Below are positions 41,235-51,373 of a stretch of 64,000 bases of DNA, one piece after another (within the stretch, counting starts at the first letter, position 1; every line of letters begins with the position of its first letter). The notes under the pieces are model-generated. The model saw only the letters and a list, made by a program, of their open reading frames with translations. It made no database searches and was not told the DNA's origin. A program made the translations under genes and the position numbers. The DNA comes from Bacteroidales bacterium UBA2287 (GTDB taxonomy: Bacteria; Bacteroidota; Bacteroidia; Bacteroidales; Tenuifilaceae). The stretch covers positions 62,001-126,000 of the forward strand of contig DDWL01000053.1 in NCBI GenBank assembly GCA_002345675.1, in the 5' to 3' direction.

Positions 41235-42473
41235 ATGGAGAACCTAAATTTAATAGAAACATTTGCCGAGTTTAAGGAACTAAAAAACATCGACAGACCA
41301 ACAATGATGAGCGTTTTAGAGGACGTTTTTCGCAGTATGCTCATTAAAATGTATGGTTCCGACGATAACTACGATATAATTATCAATATTGACAAGGGCG
41401 ACTTTGAAATTTGGCGCATTCGCGAAGTTGTTGAAGACAAAGACCTTGAAGATCAAAACCGACAAATTTCGCTAACTCAAGCCAAACAAATCGACGACGA
41501 TTACGAAGTAGGCGAAGAGGTAACCGACGAGGTTAAACTGAACCATTTTGGCCGCAGGGCAATTCTTTCGCTACGCCAAAACCTAACTTCGCGCATTCTC
41601 GAACTCGAAAAAAATAACCTTTACGCCAAGTATCGCGATAGAATAGGCGATATTATTACTGGCGAAGTTTATCAGGTTTGGAAAAAAGAGATTCTTGTGC
41701 TCGACGATGAGGGTAATGAATTGCTTATGCCAAAAACCGAACAAATTCCTACCGACTTCTTCCGAAAAGGCGATGCCATTCGTGCCGTAGTTATTAGGGT
41801 TGAAATGAAAAATAACTCCCCCGTAATTATACTTTCTCGTACTTCGCCAGTATTCTTGGAGCGCTTATTCGAACTCGAAGTTCCCGAAATTTTCGACGGG
41901 CTTATTACAATCAAAAAAATTGTACGAATACCTGGCGAAAGAGCAAAAGTTGCCGTTGAATCGTACGACGAACGAATCGATCCCGTTGGCGCATGCGTTG
42001 GTATGAAGGGTAGCCGTATACATGGTATTGTTAGGGAATTACGAAACGAAAATATCGATGTTATTAACTTTACTAATAACATTCAGCTTTTTATAACTCG
42101 CGCCCTAAGCCCCGCTAAGGTTAGCTCCATTAAACTCGACGAAAACACCAAGCGTGCCGAAGTTTACCTAATGCCAAACGAAGTGTCGTTAGCAATTGGA
42201 AAGGGAGGCTTTAACATTAAATTGGCAAGCCAGCTTTCGGGTTACGAAATAGATGTATTCCGCGAAACCAATTCCGAAGACGAAGAGGATGTTAACCTCG
42301 ACGAGTTTACCGACGAAATTGAAAGTTGGGTTATCGATGCACTAAAGGGCATTGGCTGCGATACAGCAAAAAGTGTTATCGAAATACCATTTTCAGAACT
42401 TGTAAGACGAACCGACCTTGAAGAGGAAACCGTAAAGGATGTGCTTAAAATCCTTAAATCCGAATTCGAATAG
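41235..42473 (+). CDS. nusA: Transcription termination/antitermination factor NusA
   Basis: A 412-residue NusA. The N-terminal RNA-polymerase-binding domain (about 1-130) is followed by an S1 domain (about 135-205) and two KH domains (GMKGSRIHGIVREL about 255; AIGKGGFNIKLASQ about 320). A short acidic C-terminus follows. It controls pausing and termination. It lies 23 bases after rimP. Confidence 0.97.
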   Translation: MENLNLIETFAEFKELKNIDRPTMMSVLEDVFRSMLIKMYGSDDNYDIIINIDKGDFEIWRIREVVEDKDLEDQNRQISLTQAKQIDDDYEVGEEVTDEVKLNHFGRRAILSLRQNLTSRILELEKNNLYAKYRDRIGDIITGEVYQVWKKEILVLDDEGNELLMPKTEQIPTDFFRKGDAIRAVVIRVEMKNNSPVIILSRTSPVFLERLFELEVPEIFDGLITIKKIVRIPGERAKVAVESYDERIDPVGACVGMKGSRIHGIVRELRNENIDVINFTNNIQLFITRALSPAKVSSIKLDENTKRAEVYLMPNEVSLAIGKGGFNIKLASQLSGYEIDVFRETNSEDEEDVNLDEFTDEIESWVIDALKGIGCDTAKSVIEIPFSELVRRTDLEEETVKDVLKILKSEFE

Positions 42474-42511
42474 ACTCTTTTTTTCAATACAATTAACAGT
42501 AATAGTCTACT

Positions 42512-45500
42512 ATGACAAACGCCGAAAAAGCAATACGACTTAGCAAACTGGCAAGAGAATTTAATGTCGGGATTTCAACCCTTGTGGAGTTTCTTCACAA
42601 GAAAGGACGTGACATACCAACCGATCCAAACTCAAAGGTTGAAACCGAAATTTACGACATACTTGTTAAAGAGTTTGGCGAAGAGAGGCATTTGAAAAAG
42701 GAATCGCAAAAGGTTAGCTTAAAAAATCTTCGCGACAAAAAAGAATCAGTATCCATTGACGATGTTGAACATACGCATCACGAAGAGGAAGCCGACACCC
42801 ATGACTCGAAGGATGAGGTTATGGTAAAATCAAACGAATCTCGCGAGGTTTTCGAAACTTCGGTGAAAAAGGTCGAAGTAAAAATTACAGGCAAAATTGA
42901 CCTCTATGCTGGTAAGAAAAAACCAGCTCATTCGCCCAAGGAGCCTGAACCCAAAAAGGCCGAAGAGCCTCAAGCCAAGAAGCATGAGGAAACCCATAAG
43001 GATGAAAGACACGAGAAAAAAGAAGTGCACACAAAAGCACCTGTTGTTGAGCGTACCGAAACCCCCAAAATAGCTGGACCAAAAGTGGTAGGCAAAATGG
43101 AACTTGAGGATAAGAAAAAACCTCAAAAACATGAGCCACATAAACATGAGCCACAAAAACGCGAGCCTCAGAAACACGAACCTCGTAGCCACGAGAAAGG
43201 AAGACCTGAGCAAAAGGACAGGCCACAGCAAAGGCCCGCTGTTGACCATAAAAAAGAAAAAGCACCCGAAACCCGACCACAACAACCCGAAAGAGTTATT
43301 CGTGAGGTTAGGGAGCCTCAGCAAACCGAGGTTAGAACCACCGATACAGTTTTTCGCTCTGAAGTTGAAAAACTTTCGGGGCCAAGGGTTGTTGGCAAAA
43401 TTAATCTCGAATCGTTCGAAACAAAAAAGAAACCAGTTGCAACCAGCACACCCAATAGTGGCAACGGAACAACTAGCACTTCGGAAAACGACAGAAAGAA
43501 AAAACGCAGAAAACGCATAAAAAAGGAGAACCAAAAAGTTAACATTCCTTCGCCAACCGAACACAGGAAGGTTTTGGCGAACCAACCAAACAGACCTCCA
43601 CAATCGGCCCAATCGGCTCAGCAACACCAAGGGGCAAAAAAAGGTGGAGCGGCAAAGAAGAAAAAAATTCTTCGCCCCGAGGTTAACGAGGTTGACGTAC
43701 AAAAACAAATTAAGGAAACCCTTGCTCGCTTAACATCAAAGGGCTCAAAAACTCGTACATCAAAGTATCGTCGCGAAAAACGCGATATGCAAAGCGCTCG
43801 TCACCAAGAGGAATTGGAGCAACAAACTCTCGACAAGCAGGTACTAAAAGTAACCGAATTCGTTTCGGTACACGAGTTAGCCAGTATGATGGATATTCCT
43901 GCAACCGACGTAATCGAAGTTTGCATTAACCTTGGCCTAATGGTGTCGATTAACCAAAGGCTCGACGCCGAAACCATGGCATTGGTTGCCGATGAGTTTG
44001 GGTACAAGGTTGAATTTGTTAGCGTCGAAATTCAAGAGGCCATTGGCACAGAGGAAGATAAGCCTGAAGACATGATTCCTCGTCCACCTATTGTTACAGT
44101 AATGGGTCACGTTGACCACGGTAAAACATCGTTGCTCGACTTTATCCGTCGCTCAAACGTAATAGCTGGCGAGGCGGGAGGTATTACTCAGCACATTGGA
44201 GCATATAGCGTTCAAATTGACGACGAGAAACAAATAACATTCCTCGACACCCCAGGCCACGAAGCGTTTACAGCTATGCGTGCCCGTGGTGCTAAAATTA
44301 CCGACGTTGCCATTATTGTTGTGGCTGCCGACGATAACGTTATGCCCCAAACCATTGAAGCAATAAACCATGCTAGTGCAGCTGGTGTTCCAATAGTTTT
44401 TGCAATTAATAAAATTGACAGGCCAGGTGCAAATCCCGAAAAAATAAAAGAGTCGCTTGCAAATATGAACTATTTGGTTGAAGACTGGGGAGGAAAGTAC
44501 CAAAGTCAGGATATTTCGGCAAAGCAAGGGCTTAATGTTGAGAAAATTCTCGAAAAAGTTCTTCTCGAAGCTGAAATGCTCGACCTAAAGGCAAATCCGA
44601 ATAAAAAAGCCATTGGAACTGTAATCGAGTCGTCGCTCGATAAGGGAAGAGGCTATACTGCAACCGTTTTGGTTCAAGCCGGAACACTTCGCCAAGGCGA
44701 TATAATGCTTGCAGGAACCCACTTTGGCCACGTTAAGGCAATGTTTAACGAAAGAGGCAAGCGCATTACCATTGCAGGACCATCAATGCCTGTTCAGGTA
44801 ATTGGCTTAAATGGCGCACCTCTTGCTGGCGACTACTTTAACGTTATGGATTCCGACAAGGAAGCCAAAGAAATTGCGAACAAGCGCGAGCAACTTCAAC
44901 GTATGCAAGGAATGCGCGCACGTAAGCATATTACCCTCGACGAAATTGGCCGACGCATTGCCATTGGAAACTTCCAGGAGCTTAACCTCGTGCTTAAAGG
45001 CGACGTTGACGGTTCAATTGAAGCTCTTTCCGATTCACTTATTAAACTTTCAACTCAGCAAATTCAGGTTAACGTAATACATAAAGCGGTTGGTCAAATT
45101 TCCGAATCGGATATTTTACTAGCTGCCGCTTCAAACGCAATTGTAATTGGATTCCAGGTTCGCCCATCGACAGGAGCTCGTAAACTTGCCGAGAAGGAAC
45201 AAATCGACATAAGGCTATACTCCATTATTTACGATGCCATTAACGAAGTTAAAGCTGCAATGGAGGGAATGCTTTCGCCTGAACTTAAAGAAGAAATTCT
45301 CGGAACTGCCGAAGTTGTTGACGTATTTAAAATTACTAAGGTTGGAACCGTTGCTGGTTGCATAGTTCGCGAAGGTAAAATTCAGCGTACAATGAAAGTT
45401 CGTTTAATTCGCGATGGTATTGTTGTTTACACAGGAGATTTGGGCTCGTTGAAACGCTTTAAGGAAGACACCCGAGAGGTGCTAAACGGCTACGAATGCG

Positions 45501-45586
45501 GATTGAACATTAATAATTTCAACGACATAAAAGTTGGCGACCTTGTTGAATCGTTCCACGAAGTAGAAGTAAAGCGAAAGCTATAG
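42512..45586 (+). CDS. infB: Translation initiation factor IF-2
   Basis: A 1024-residue IF-2. The N-terminal IF2_N module (RLSKLAREFNVGISTLVEFL) is followed by a long charged linker (about residues 60-420) that includes a run of short repeats of the form KHEP, KREP and RSHE. A second IF2_N module and the G domain come next: P loop GHVDHGKTS, DTPGHEAF and NKID. Domains II to IV follow to the end. It places fMet-tRNA on the 30S subunit. The linker is longer than in most bacteria but typical for Bacteroidota. Confidence 0.98.
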   Translation: MTNAEKAIRLSKLAREFNVGISTLVEFLHKKGRDIPTDPNSKVETEIYDILVKEFGEERHLKKESQKVSLKNLRDKKESVSIDDVEHTHHEEEADTHDSKDEVMVKSNESREVFETSVKKVEVKITGKIDLYAGKKKPAHSPKEPEPKKAEEPQAKKHEETHKDERHEKKEVHTKAPVVERTETPKIAGPKVVGKMELEDKKKPQKHEPHKHEPQKREPQKHEPRSHEKGRPEQKDRPQQRPAVDHKKEKAPETRPQQPERVIREVREPQQTEVRTTDTVFRSEVEKLSGPRVVGKINLESFETKKKPVATSTPNSGNGTTSTSENDRKKKRRKRIKKENQKVNIPSPTEHRKVLANQPNRPPQSAQSAQQHQGAKKGGAAKKKKILRPEVNEVDVQKQIKETLARLTSKGSKTRTSKYRREKRDMQSARHQEELEQQTLDKQVLKVTEFVSVHELASMMDIPATDVIEVCINLGLMVSINQRLDAETMALVADEFGYKVEFVSVEIQEAIGTEEDKPEDMIPRPPIVTVMGHVDHGKTSLLDFIRRSNVIAGEAGGITQHIGAYSVQIDDEKQITFLDTPGHEAFTAMRARGAKITDVAIIVVAADDNVMPQTIEAINHASAAGVPIVFAINKIDRPGANPEKIKESLANMNYLVEDWGGKYQSQDISAKQGLNVEKILEKVLLEAEMLDLKANPNKKAIGTVIESSLDKGRGYTATVLVQAGTLRQGDIMLAGTHFGHVKAMFNERGKRITIAGPSMPVQVIGLNGAPLAGDYFNVMDSDKEAKEIANKREQLQRMQGMRARKHITLDEIGRRIAIGNFQELNLVLKGDVDGSIEALSDSLIKLSTQQIQVNVIHKAVGQISESDILLAAASNAIVIGFQVRPSTGARKLAEKEQIDIRLYSIIYDAINEVKAAMEGMLSPELKEEILGTAEVVDVFKITKVGTVAGCIVREGKIQRTMKVRLIRDGIVVYTGDLGSLKRFKEDTREVLNGYECGLNINNFNDIKVGDLVESFHEVEVKRKL

Positions 45587-45608
45587 AACTTTTTTCGACA
45601 TTTATTTA

Positions 45609-45637
45609 AAGGGGCATAGTTATAAGCCCCTTTTTTT
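45609..45637 (+). terminator. Terminator of rimP-nusA-infB
   Basis: AAGGGGC (45609-45615) pairs with GCCCCTT (45626-45632), loop of 10, followed by seven T. Confidence 0.9.
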
Positions 45638-45798
45638 ATTTTAAAAAACTAATTAGACAGGGTATAAACAAACCTATTAAGTAAAACATATAGAAATAAT
45701 TGCTAATTTGCGCCAAATTATTTTACTAACCTTTTGGTAATTTACACGTTAATACTATAATTGAGCTTTAATTATGTTAAACTAAACCCCTTATTAAA

Positions 45799-48477
45799 AT
45801 GAGAAAGTTTCAACACCTGCTGCTTGTTTTTGCATTAATAATTCTAGGAGCAACTTCTGCTTTAGCTGTTCCTGCGTACCCAAACCCAATTGAGTTTACT
45901 CAGCCCGATGGATCAAAAATAACCATCATTCTAAAAGGCGACGAAAAAATAAAATGGGCTCAAACTCTTGATGGTTACTCGTTGCTGTTTAATAGCAAAG
46001 GTTACTACGAGTATGCAATAATTAACGACAAAGGGGATATGGTTCCCTCTGGAGTTAGAGTTAACGACCCAAGTAAACAGACGATTCAGGAAAAAAGTCT
46101 TCTAGAGAAACTAGAGAAAGGGGTTTTTTACAGTGATAGTCAAGTAAAAATGTTGATGGATATATGGGATATTAAAGAAAAGGAGGGTGAAAAAGGATTT
46201 CCAACAACTGGAAACAGAAGCCTAATTTGCATCCTTGTTGGCTTTTCAGATAAAGCCTTCACTAAAACCCAAGCTGAATTCAACAACCTATTCAACCAAG
46301 TTGGCTATACAACTGGCGGTGCCACAGGAAGCGTAAAGGATTACTACTTAGAAAATTCGTATAATCAATTCAACCTAACGGTTGACGTCGCTGGGCCATA
46401 TACTGTTTCGCAAAACATGGCCTACTATGGGAACAACACTAACGGAAATGCCAAAGCCATGGTTAGCGAAGCTATTGTTCTTGCAAACCCCGATGTGAAT
46501 TTTGCTATTTACGATAATGATAACGATGGTAATGTTGATGGAGTATATGTAATTTTTGCAGGTTACGGCGAAGAGGCTGGTGGTCCTGCCGATGCCATTT
46601 GGTCTCATGCATCGAACATTAGCCCAACAGTTACTCTCGACGGTAAAGTTATTAGTAGGTACTCATGCTCCCCAGAGTTAAGAGGAGCTTCGGGAACAAA
46701 CATAACCCGCATAGGCGTTATTTGCCATGAGTTTGGACACGTTTTAGGTGCCCCCGACTATTATGACACGAACTACGAGACAGGCGGACAATTCGATGGC
46801 ACTGGAAGTTGGGATATGATGGCTGATGGATCGTGGAACAACGGAGGAGCAACTCCTGCTCATCACAATGCATACTCAAAAGTATACACCTATAATTGGG
46901 CAACTGCTACAACCATTTCATCGCCTGCAGATATTACCCTTGGTAACGTAGAAGAGAATAGCACTAGCTTTTACCGTATAAATACTCCAACAACTAATGA
47001 GTTCTTTTTAATTGAGAATAGGTATAAGCATAAGTTTGACGCAAGTTTACCTGGAAGTGGCATGATTATCTACCGTGTTCATAGTACTTATTCTTCATAT
47101 GTTTCTAACAACAAAATTAACACCACCCACCCACAGCGAATGTACCCTGTTAGCGCAAACGCTACAATGGAGCCAACATCTACTCCTTCATCGTATGGGT
47201 CGATAAATTCTTCCACATGTGCCTGGCCTACTGCAAGTAAAACTGCATTTACCGACACCTCTATTCCCAGTTCGAAATCGTGGTTAGGAGCAAATACAGC
47301 GAAGCCAATTACAGGTATTACCAGAAATGCAACCGATAAAACAGTTTCGTTCTTCTTTATGGGTGGAGCTCCTGCTTGGCCAACCAATTTTGCTACAAAT
47401 CCTGTAAGCAACTCTCAAATTAACCTTTCCTGGACAAAAACCGAAAATAAAGATGTATTGCTTGCGGTCTCAACCACAGGCGTTTTTGGAGAACCAGGTT
47501 CAATAAATTACACAGTTTCTTCAAATATTGATGGTGGAGGAACTGTTATTTACGCTGGAGGCTTAGAAGTGTTTAACCACACTGGATTAAAGGCAAACAC
47601 TAAGTATTACTATAAAATTTGGTCGAAATTAAATACTACTCCAACTTGGTCGACAGGGACAGAGGTTAATGCTGTTACGCACCCATGCACCTTAATTGAA
47701 GCGTTCCCTTACGAAGAATATTTTAATGGGGCTACTATTCCAACCTGCTGGTCGGTAATACCAACGGTTGCCACTCATACATGGCAGCTAACAACTGGCT
47801 ATACCGCTAGTACTATACCCGTTAACCCCATAAATGGCACACATTTCTTCTACTGCCCTTGGAATCTCTCACAAGACCAAAACGAAATGTTAACACTGCC
47901 AAGCTATAACTTAACACTACTCGAAAATCCATACCTGAAGTTTTGGTTTAATGGTAGTTACACAGTAGCAGTTACAAACAATAAATGCGACCTGAAAGTT
48001 TTAGTTAAGGTAAACGGAGATAGTTGGACCACAATTTGGGAAGAGGCGAATCATCCTGAATTTAATTCCTCCGCTGCAAACTACCAATGGCTTCAAGCGA
48101 AAATAGACATGTCGGCATACAAGGAACAAAGTAACGTTCAATTAGCATTCCAGTACACAGGAAAAACGGGTTCTAACTTTGCAATTGACGATGTTCAAGT
48201 ATACAACTATGATCCTTCAAGCATTTCAACGTCATTTAAGGATAATGTAGTTACAGCATTTCCAAATCCTTTTAAAGATGAGCTTAAAGTTGTTTCCGAT
48301 TTCGAAATTGAAAAAGCAACTGTTTTTAACCTTACAGGTCAAGTTGTTGCCTCTTTTTCTGCAGTAAATAGCAAAGAAGAAGTGTTCAATTTAAGCAATC
48401 TGCATCCAGGGTCATATTTTATTGCAATAACTGGCAAAAATGGCCAAAAAGTAAACCGAATGGTAGTGAAACAATAA
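45799..48477 (+). CDS. Secreted M6-family metalloprotease with type IX sorting domain
   Basis: An 892-residue exported protease. Signal peptide (about 1-24), then the catalytic domain with HEFGHVLGAPDYYD (H310, E311, H314) and a met-zincin-like region; residues just before (YDNDNDGNVDGVYVIFAGYG) include Asp-rich calcium loops. A fibronectin III-like domain (about 530-630) and a MAM-like beta-sandwich (about 640-810) follow. The last 75 residues form a type A C-terminal sorting domain (FPNPFKDELKV, then GSYFIAI, MVVKQ). It should be sent out by the type IX system whose porX and porW lie in this window. Confidence 0.94.
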   Translation: MRKFQHLLLVFALIILGATSALAVPAYPNPIEFTQPDGSKITIILKGDEKIKWAQTLDGYSLLFNSKGYYEYAIINDKGDMVPSGVRVNDPSKQTIQEKSLLEKLEKGVFYSDSQVKMLMDIWDIKEKEGEKGFPTTGNRSLICILVGFSDKAFTKTQAEFNNLFNQVGYTTGGATGSVKDYYLENSYNQFNLTVDVAGPYTVSQNMAYYGNNTNGNAKAMVSEAIVLANPDVNFAIYDNDNDGNVDGVYVIFAGYGEEAGGPADAIWSHASNISPTVTLDGKVISRYSCSPELRGASGTNITRIGVICHEFGHVLGAPDYYDTNYETGGQFDGTGSWDMMADGSWNNGGATPAHHNAYSKVYTYNWATATTISSPADITLGNVEENSTSFYRINTPTTNEFFLIENRYKHKFDASLPGSGMIIYRVHSTYSSYVSNNKINTTHPQRMYPVSANATMEPTSTPSSYGSINSSTCAWPTASKTAFTDTSIPSSKSWLGANTAKPITGITRNATDKTVSFFFMGGAPAWPTNFATNPVSNSQINLSWTKTENKDVLLAVSTTGVFGEPGSINYTVSSNIDGGGTVIYAGGLEVFNHTGLKANTKYYYKIWSKLNTTPTWSTGTEVNAVTHPCTLIEAFPYEEYFNGATIPTCWSVIPTVATHTWQLTTGYTASTIPVNPINGTHFFYCPWNLSQDQNEMLTLPSYNLTLLENPYLKFWFNGSYTVAVTNNKCDLKVLVKVNGDSWTTIWEEANHPEFNSSAANYQWLQAKIDMSAYKEQSNVQLAFQYTGKTGSNFAIDDVQVYNYDPSSISTSFKDNVVTAFPNPFKDELKVVSDFEIEKATVFNLTGQVVASFSAVNSKEEVFNLSNLHPGSYFIAITGKNGQKVNRMVVKQ

Positions 48478-48492
48478 GTATTAGAATAAATG

Positions 48493-48529
48493 AAAAGCCC
48501 CCTTGGTAACATACCTGGGGGGCTTTTTT
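48493..48529 (+). terminator. Terminator after the M6 protease gene
   Basis: AAAAGCCCCC (48493-48502) pairs with GGGGGCTTTT (48518-48527), followed by further T. Confidence 0.88.
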
Positions 48530-48574
48530 ATTTGTTATTTATTACAGCCCTCTGGGCTTTCGATTTTACGCTAT

Positions 48575-50281
48575 CTACTGTCCCGCTATTTTTGCCCAGG
48601 TATCCTTTAGTGTGGTGGTTCTGTTAAATACAAGTTTCGATGGAGATGAATCGTAATCGACGCTAAAGTACCCCATACGTTCAAACTGAAACTTATCGAG
48701 TGGCTTTGCGCTGGCAAGCGAAGGCTCAACAAAACCTTCAATAACTTTTAGCGACTCTTTATTAATTGCCTCTTTCCAATCGGTGCCTTCGGGAACATCG
48801 TCGGGATTTTCTTTACTAAAAAGCCTATCGAGTAATCGAATTTCAGCCTTAACTCCATTCTTCTTTTCTACCCAGTGAATTGTTCCCTGAACCTTACGCC
48901 CATCGGGCGAGTTTCCGCCTTTAGTTGCTGGGTCGTAGGTACAACGAAGTTCAGTTATATTACCCGCCGAGTCCTTTATAACTTCGTTACACCTAATAAA
49001 ATATGCGTAACGAAGACGAACTTCTTGACCCGGTGCTAAACGGAAGAACTTTTTGGGGGGATTCTCCATAAAGTCTTCGGTTTCAATATATATTTCGCGA
49101 CCAAAAGGAATTGACCTTTTTCCAGCCGTTTCGTCCTCAGGATTATTAACCGCCTCGAGCTGTTCCGTTTGCCCTTCGGGATAATTTGTAATTACAACTT
49201 TTAAGGGATTTAGCACCGCCATACGGCGTTCGGCTCGCTTATTTAGGTCTTCGCGTAAGCAAAAATCGAGTAGCGAAAGGTCGATAACATTGTCGCGCTT
49301 AGCAACCCCAACCTTGTCGGCAAAAGCTCGTATTGACTCGGGCGTATAACCCCGGCGACGAAGGCCGCAAATTGTAGGCATGCGAGGGTCGTCCCAACCA
49401 AGTACAATTTTTTCCTGAACAAGTTGCAAAAGTTTACGCTTGCTCATTACCGTATAGGTCATATTTAAGCGAGCAAACTCGTACTGATGCGAAGGGAAAA
49501 TTTCGAGTTTTTCGATAAACCAGTCGTAAAGCGGACGGTGCACGTCGAATTCAAGAGTACAAATAGAATGCGTAATTTGCTCGAGCGAGTCGCTTTGCCC
49601 GTGGGCGTAGTCGTACATTGGGTAAATACACCATTTGTTGCCAGTACGGTGATGGGCGGTATGAATTATTCGATATAAAATGGGGTCGCGCATAAGCATA
49701 TTCGAATGGCCCATGTCAATTTTTGCCCTAAGTACCTTGTCGCCATCCTTAAATTCTCCTGCACGCATTCGTCGAAAAAAGTCAACGTTTTCCTCAACAG
49801 TTCGGTTTCGCCAAGGGCTATCTTTTCCAGCTAAATTTACCGTTCCTCTGGTAAGCCTAATCTCTTCCTGCGATTGATCGTCAACGTAAGCCAACCCTTT
49901 TTGAATAAGCACTATGGCCCACTCATAAAGCTGCTCAAAGTAATCGGATGCATAGAACTCATTTGCCCATTCGAAACCAAGCCAGCGAACATCCTCTTTT
50001 ATTGAGTCGACATATTCAACGTCTTCCTTTGTCGGGTTAGTATCGTCAAAACGGAGGTTAGTTTTTCCACCATACTTTTGGGCAAGGCCAAAGTTAAGGC
50101 AAATAGATTTGGCGTGTCCAATATGAAGATAGCCGTTTGGCTCGGGAGGAAAACGTGTTAGTACACGCCCCGAGTGCTTTTGCGACTTTAAGTCGGCTTC
50201 AACAATTTCCTCCAAAAAATTTCGAGGACTTCCAATTACCTCGTCAAGGTTAACGTTTCCTTTTTCCAAATTGGTTGCCAT
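48575..50281 (-). CDS. glnS: Glutaminyl-tRNA synthetase
   Basis: A 568-residue class I synthetase. RFPPEPNGYLHIGHAKS carries the HIGH motif (about residues 52-57) and VMSKRKLLQL the KMSKS-like motif; the C-terminal anticodon-binding beta-barrels are present. It charges tRNA-Gln directly; a tRNA-Gln gene is in this window. Presence of glnS means the organism need not rely on the GatCAB route for Gln. Confidence 0.98.
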   Translation of the reverse strand: MATNLEKGNVNLDEVIGSPRNFLEEIVEADLKSQKHSGRVLTRFPPEPNGYLHIGHAKSICLNFGLAQKYGGKTNLRFDDTNPTKEDVEYVDSIKEDVRWLGFEWANEFYASDYFEQLYEWAIVLIQKGLAYVDDQSQEEIRLTRGTVNLAGKDSPWRNRTVEENVDFFRRMRAGEFKDGDKVLRAKIDMGHSNMLMRDPILYRIIHTAHHRTGNKWCIYPMYDYAHGQSDSLEQITHSICTLEFDVHRPLYDWFIEKLEIFPSHQYEFARLNMTYTVMSKRKLLQLVQEKIVLGWDDPRMPTICGLRRRGYTPESIRAFADKVGVAKRDNVIDLSLLDFCLREDLNKRAERRMAVLNPLKVVITNYPEGQTEQLEAVNNPEDETAGKRSIPFGREIYIETEDFMENPPKKFFRLAPGQEVRLRYAYFIRCNEVIKDSAGNITELRCTYDPATKGGNSPDGRKVQGTIHWVEKKNGVKAEIRLLDRLFSKENPDDVPEGTDWKEAINKESLKVIEGFVEPSLASAKPLDKFQFERMGYFSVDYDSSPSKLVFNRTTTLKDTWAKIAGQ

Positions 50282-50441
50282 ATATAACCTGATTTATATT
50301 TTAAAAATAAAAAAACAATTGAGCTTTGTAATTAGCAACTCAATTGTAATAAAAAAAGCCTACAAATTTACACTATTTTGCAATACTGAACTTCGATTAA
50401 ACCCAATTATAGGTATTTCGTTAAATAATTGGGGGAAACGT

Positions 50442-50449
50442 TATTTTTG
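50442..50449 (+). promoter_or_regulatory. Probable -7 box of the folB gene
   Basis: TATTTTTG matches the Bacteroidota -7 pattern and lies 43 bases before the chosen TTG start. A -33-like TTTCG (50416-50420) is 21 bases upstream. Confidence 0.4.
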
Positions 50450-50491
50450 TCATAATTTTATACTTTGCTTTTAACTTTAAAACTCACGATT

Positions 50492-50854
50492 TTGAAAAAT
50501 GTAATTGAAATAGAAAACATGGAGTTTTACTCCAACCATGGCTGCTATCGTGAGGAGAAAGTTGTTGGAAATCATTTTATAGTAAATCTCAAAATGGAAA
50601 CATCCAACTCAGTTGCTATAAAAACGGACAGCATAAAGGATGCGCTAAACTACCAAATTGCCTACGAAATAGTAAAAGAAGAAATGAGGGAGCCATCGCA
50701 CCTTTTAGAGCACGTAGCTGGTCGTATACTCGACAAACTTTTCGTAAGCCTACCGCTAATTGAAAGCGCCTCGGTTAAGGTTTCGAAGTTAAATCCCCCA
50801 ATGGGAGGGAAAATTGAGAAGGTTAGCGTTACTATTAACAAAAATCGGAGCTAA
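50492..50854 (+). CDS. folB: Dihydroneopterin aldolase
   Basis: A 120-residue enzyme of folate synthesis that cleaves 7,8-dihydroneopterin. The N-terminus IEIENMEFYSNHGCYREEK is the family signature (catalytic Glu in REE, Tyr in GCY), and DALNYQIAYEIV plus LLEHVAGRIL complete the active site. No ATG lies before the signature; the TTG at 50492 gives the usual 6-residue lead, so an unusual start codon is inferred. The stop overlaps the next start by one base (TAATG). Confidence 0.9.
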   Translation: MKNVIEIENMEFYSNHGCYREEKVVGNHFIVNLKMETSNSVAIKTDSIKDALNYQIAYEIVKEEMREPSHLLEHVAGRILDKLFVSLPLIESASVKVSKLNPPMGGKIEKVSVTINKNRS

Positions 50855-51057
50855 TGGGAGTAATCGACATACGCAAATGCCCAAGGTGTGAGGTGCTATT
50901 CGACTGCTACTGCCGTTCCGACCAGCGCTGCTGGTGTTTTAATTTCAACCTTGACGATGATACCCTTAGGCGAATATCGCTGAACTTTAGCGGCTGTTTG
51001 TGCCCCGAATGCCTTAAGTCGTATGCTGCAACTACCGAAGAACCTACTCGTGAGTAG
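50854..51057 (+). CDS. Cysteine-rich CWC-type small protein
   Basis: A 67-residue protein with nine cysteines arranged in CPRC, CYC, CWC and CLCPEC clusters, the plan of the cysteine-rich CWC family. It probably binds zinc. The CWC itself is at about residues 26-28. Its start overlaps the folB stop (TAATG), so it is translated with folB. Function unknown; the pair may simply share a transcript. Confidence 0.85.
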   Translation: MGVIDIRKCPRCEVLFDCYCRSDQRCWCFNFNLDDDTLRRISLNFSGCLCPECLKSYAATTEEPTRE

Positions 51058-51106
51058 CACAATTTTGAAAAAGTAGAGTCATTAGATTTTTTCTAAAATA
51101 TTTTTA

Positions 51107-51114
51107 TATCTTTG
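51107..51114 (+). promoter_or_regulatory. Probable -7 box of tRNA-Cys
   Basis: TATCTTTG, followed by C, lies 15 bases before the tRNA start. The -33 region is T-rich without a clear TTG. Confidence 0.5.
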
Positions 51115-51129
51115 CAACCCATTAATAAT

Positions 51130-51200
51130 GGTCTCGTGGCCGAGTGGCTAGGCAGAGGTCTGCAAAACCTCGTACAGCGGTTCGAATCCGCTCGAGACCT
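51130..51200 (+). tRNA. tRNA-Cys (anticodon GCA)
   Basis: Acceptor stem GGTCTCG/CGAGACC with discriminator T, which is the identity base of tRNA-Cys. Anticodon loop CTGCAAA gives GCA; T arm GCGGTTCGAATCCGC. CCA is not encoded. Confidence 0.95.
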
Positions 51201-51202
51201 CG

Positions 51203-51231
51203 AAAGGCTTAAGAAATTAAGCCTTTTTTTA
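51203..51231 (+). terminator. Terminator of tRNA-Cys
   Basis: AAAGGCTTAA (51203-51212) pairs with TTAAGCCTTT (51217-51226) around a GAAA tetraloop, followed by a T run. Confidence 0.9.
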
Positions 51232-51373
51232 TTTAAAAAAGTACCTTTTATTATTTTTTGAAAAAAATTGCTTTTGGAGTAAAAAAAAGTTATTTTTATA
51301 AAATATTTTAATTTAAAGTAAACTATTCTTTCATTCCTCTTGTTTAATAGTAAATAACTAAATACGGGCAACC

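Noticed and set aside
42830..43708. Leftward open frame of 292 codons inside infB
   Set aside because: It is the complement of the charged infB linker; the Phe/Leu-rich product is what the reverse of Lys/Glu codons gives.
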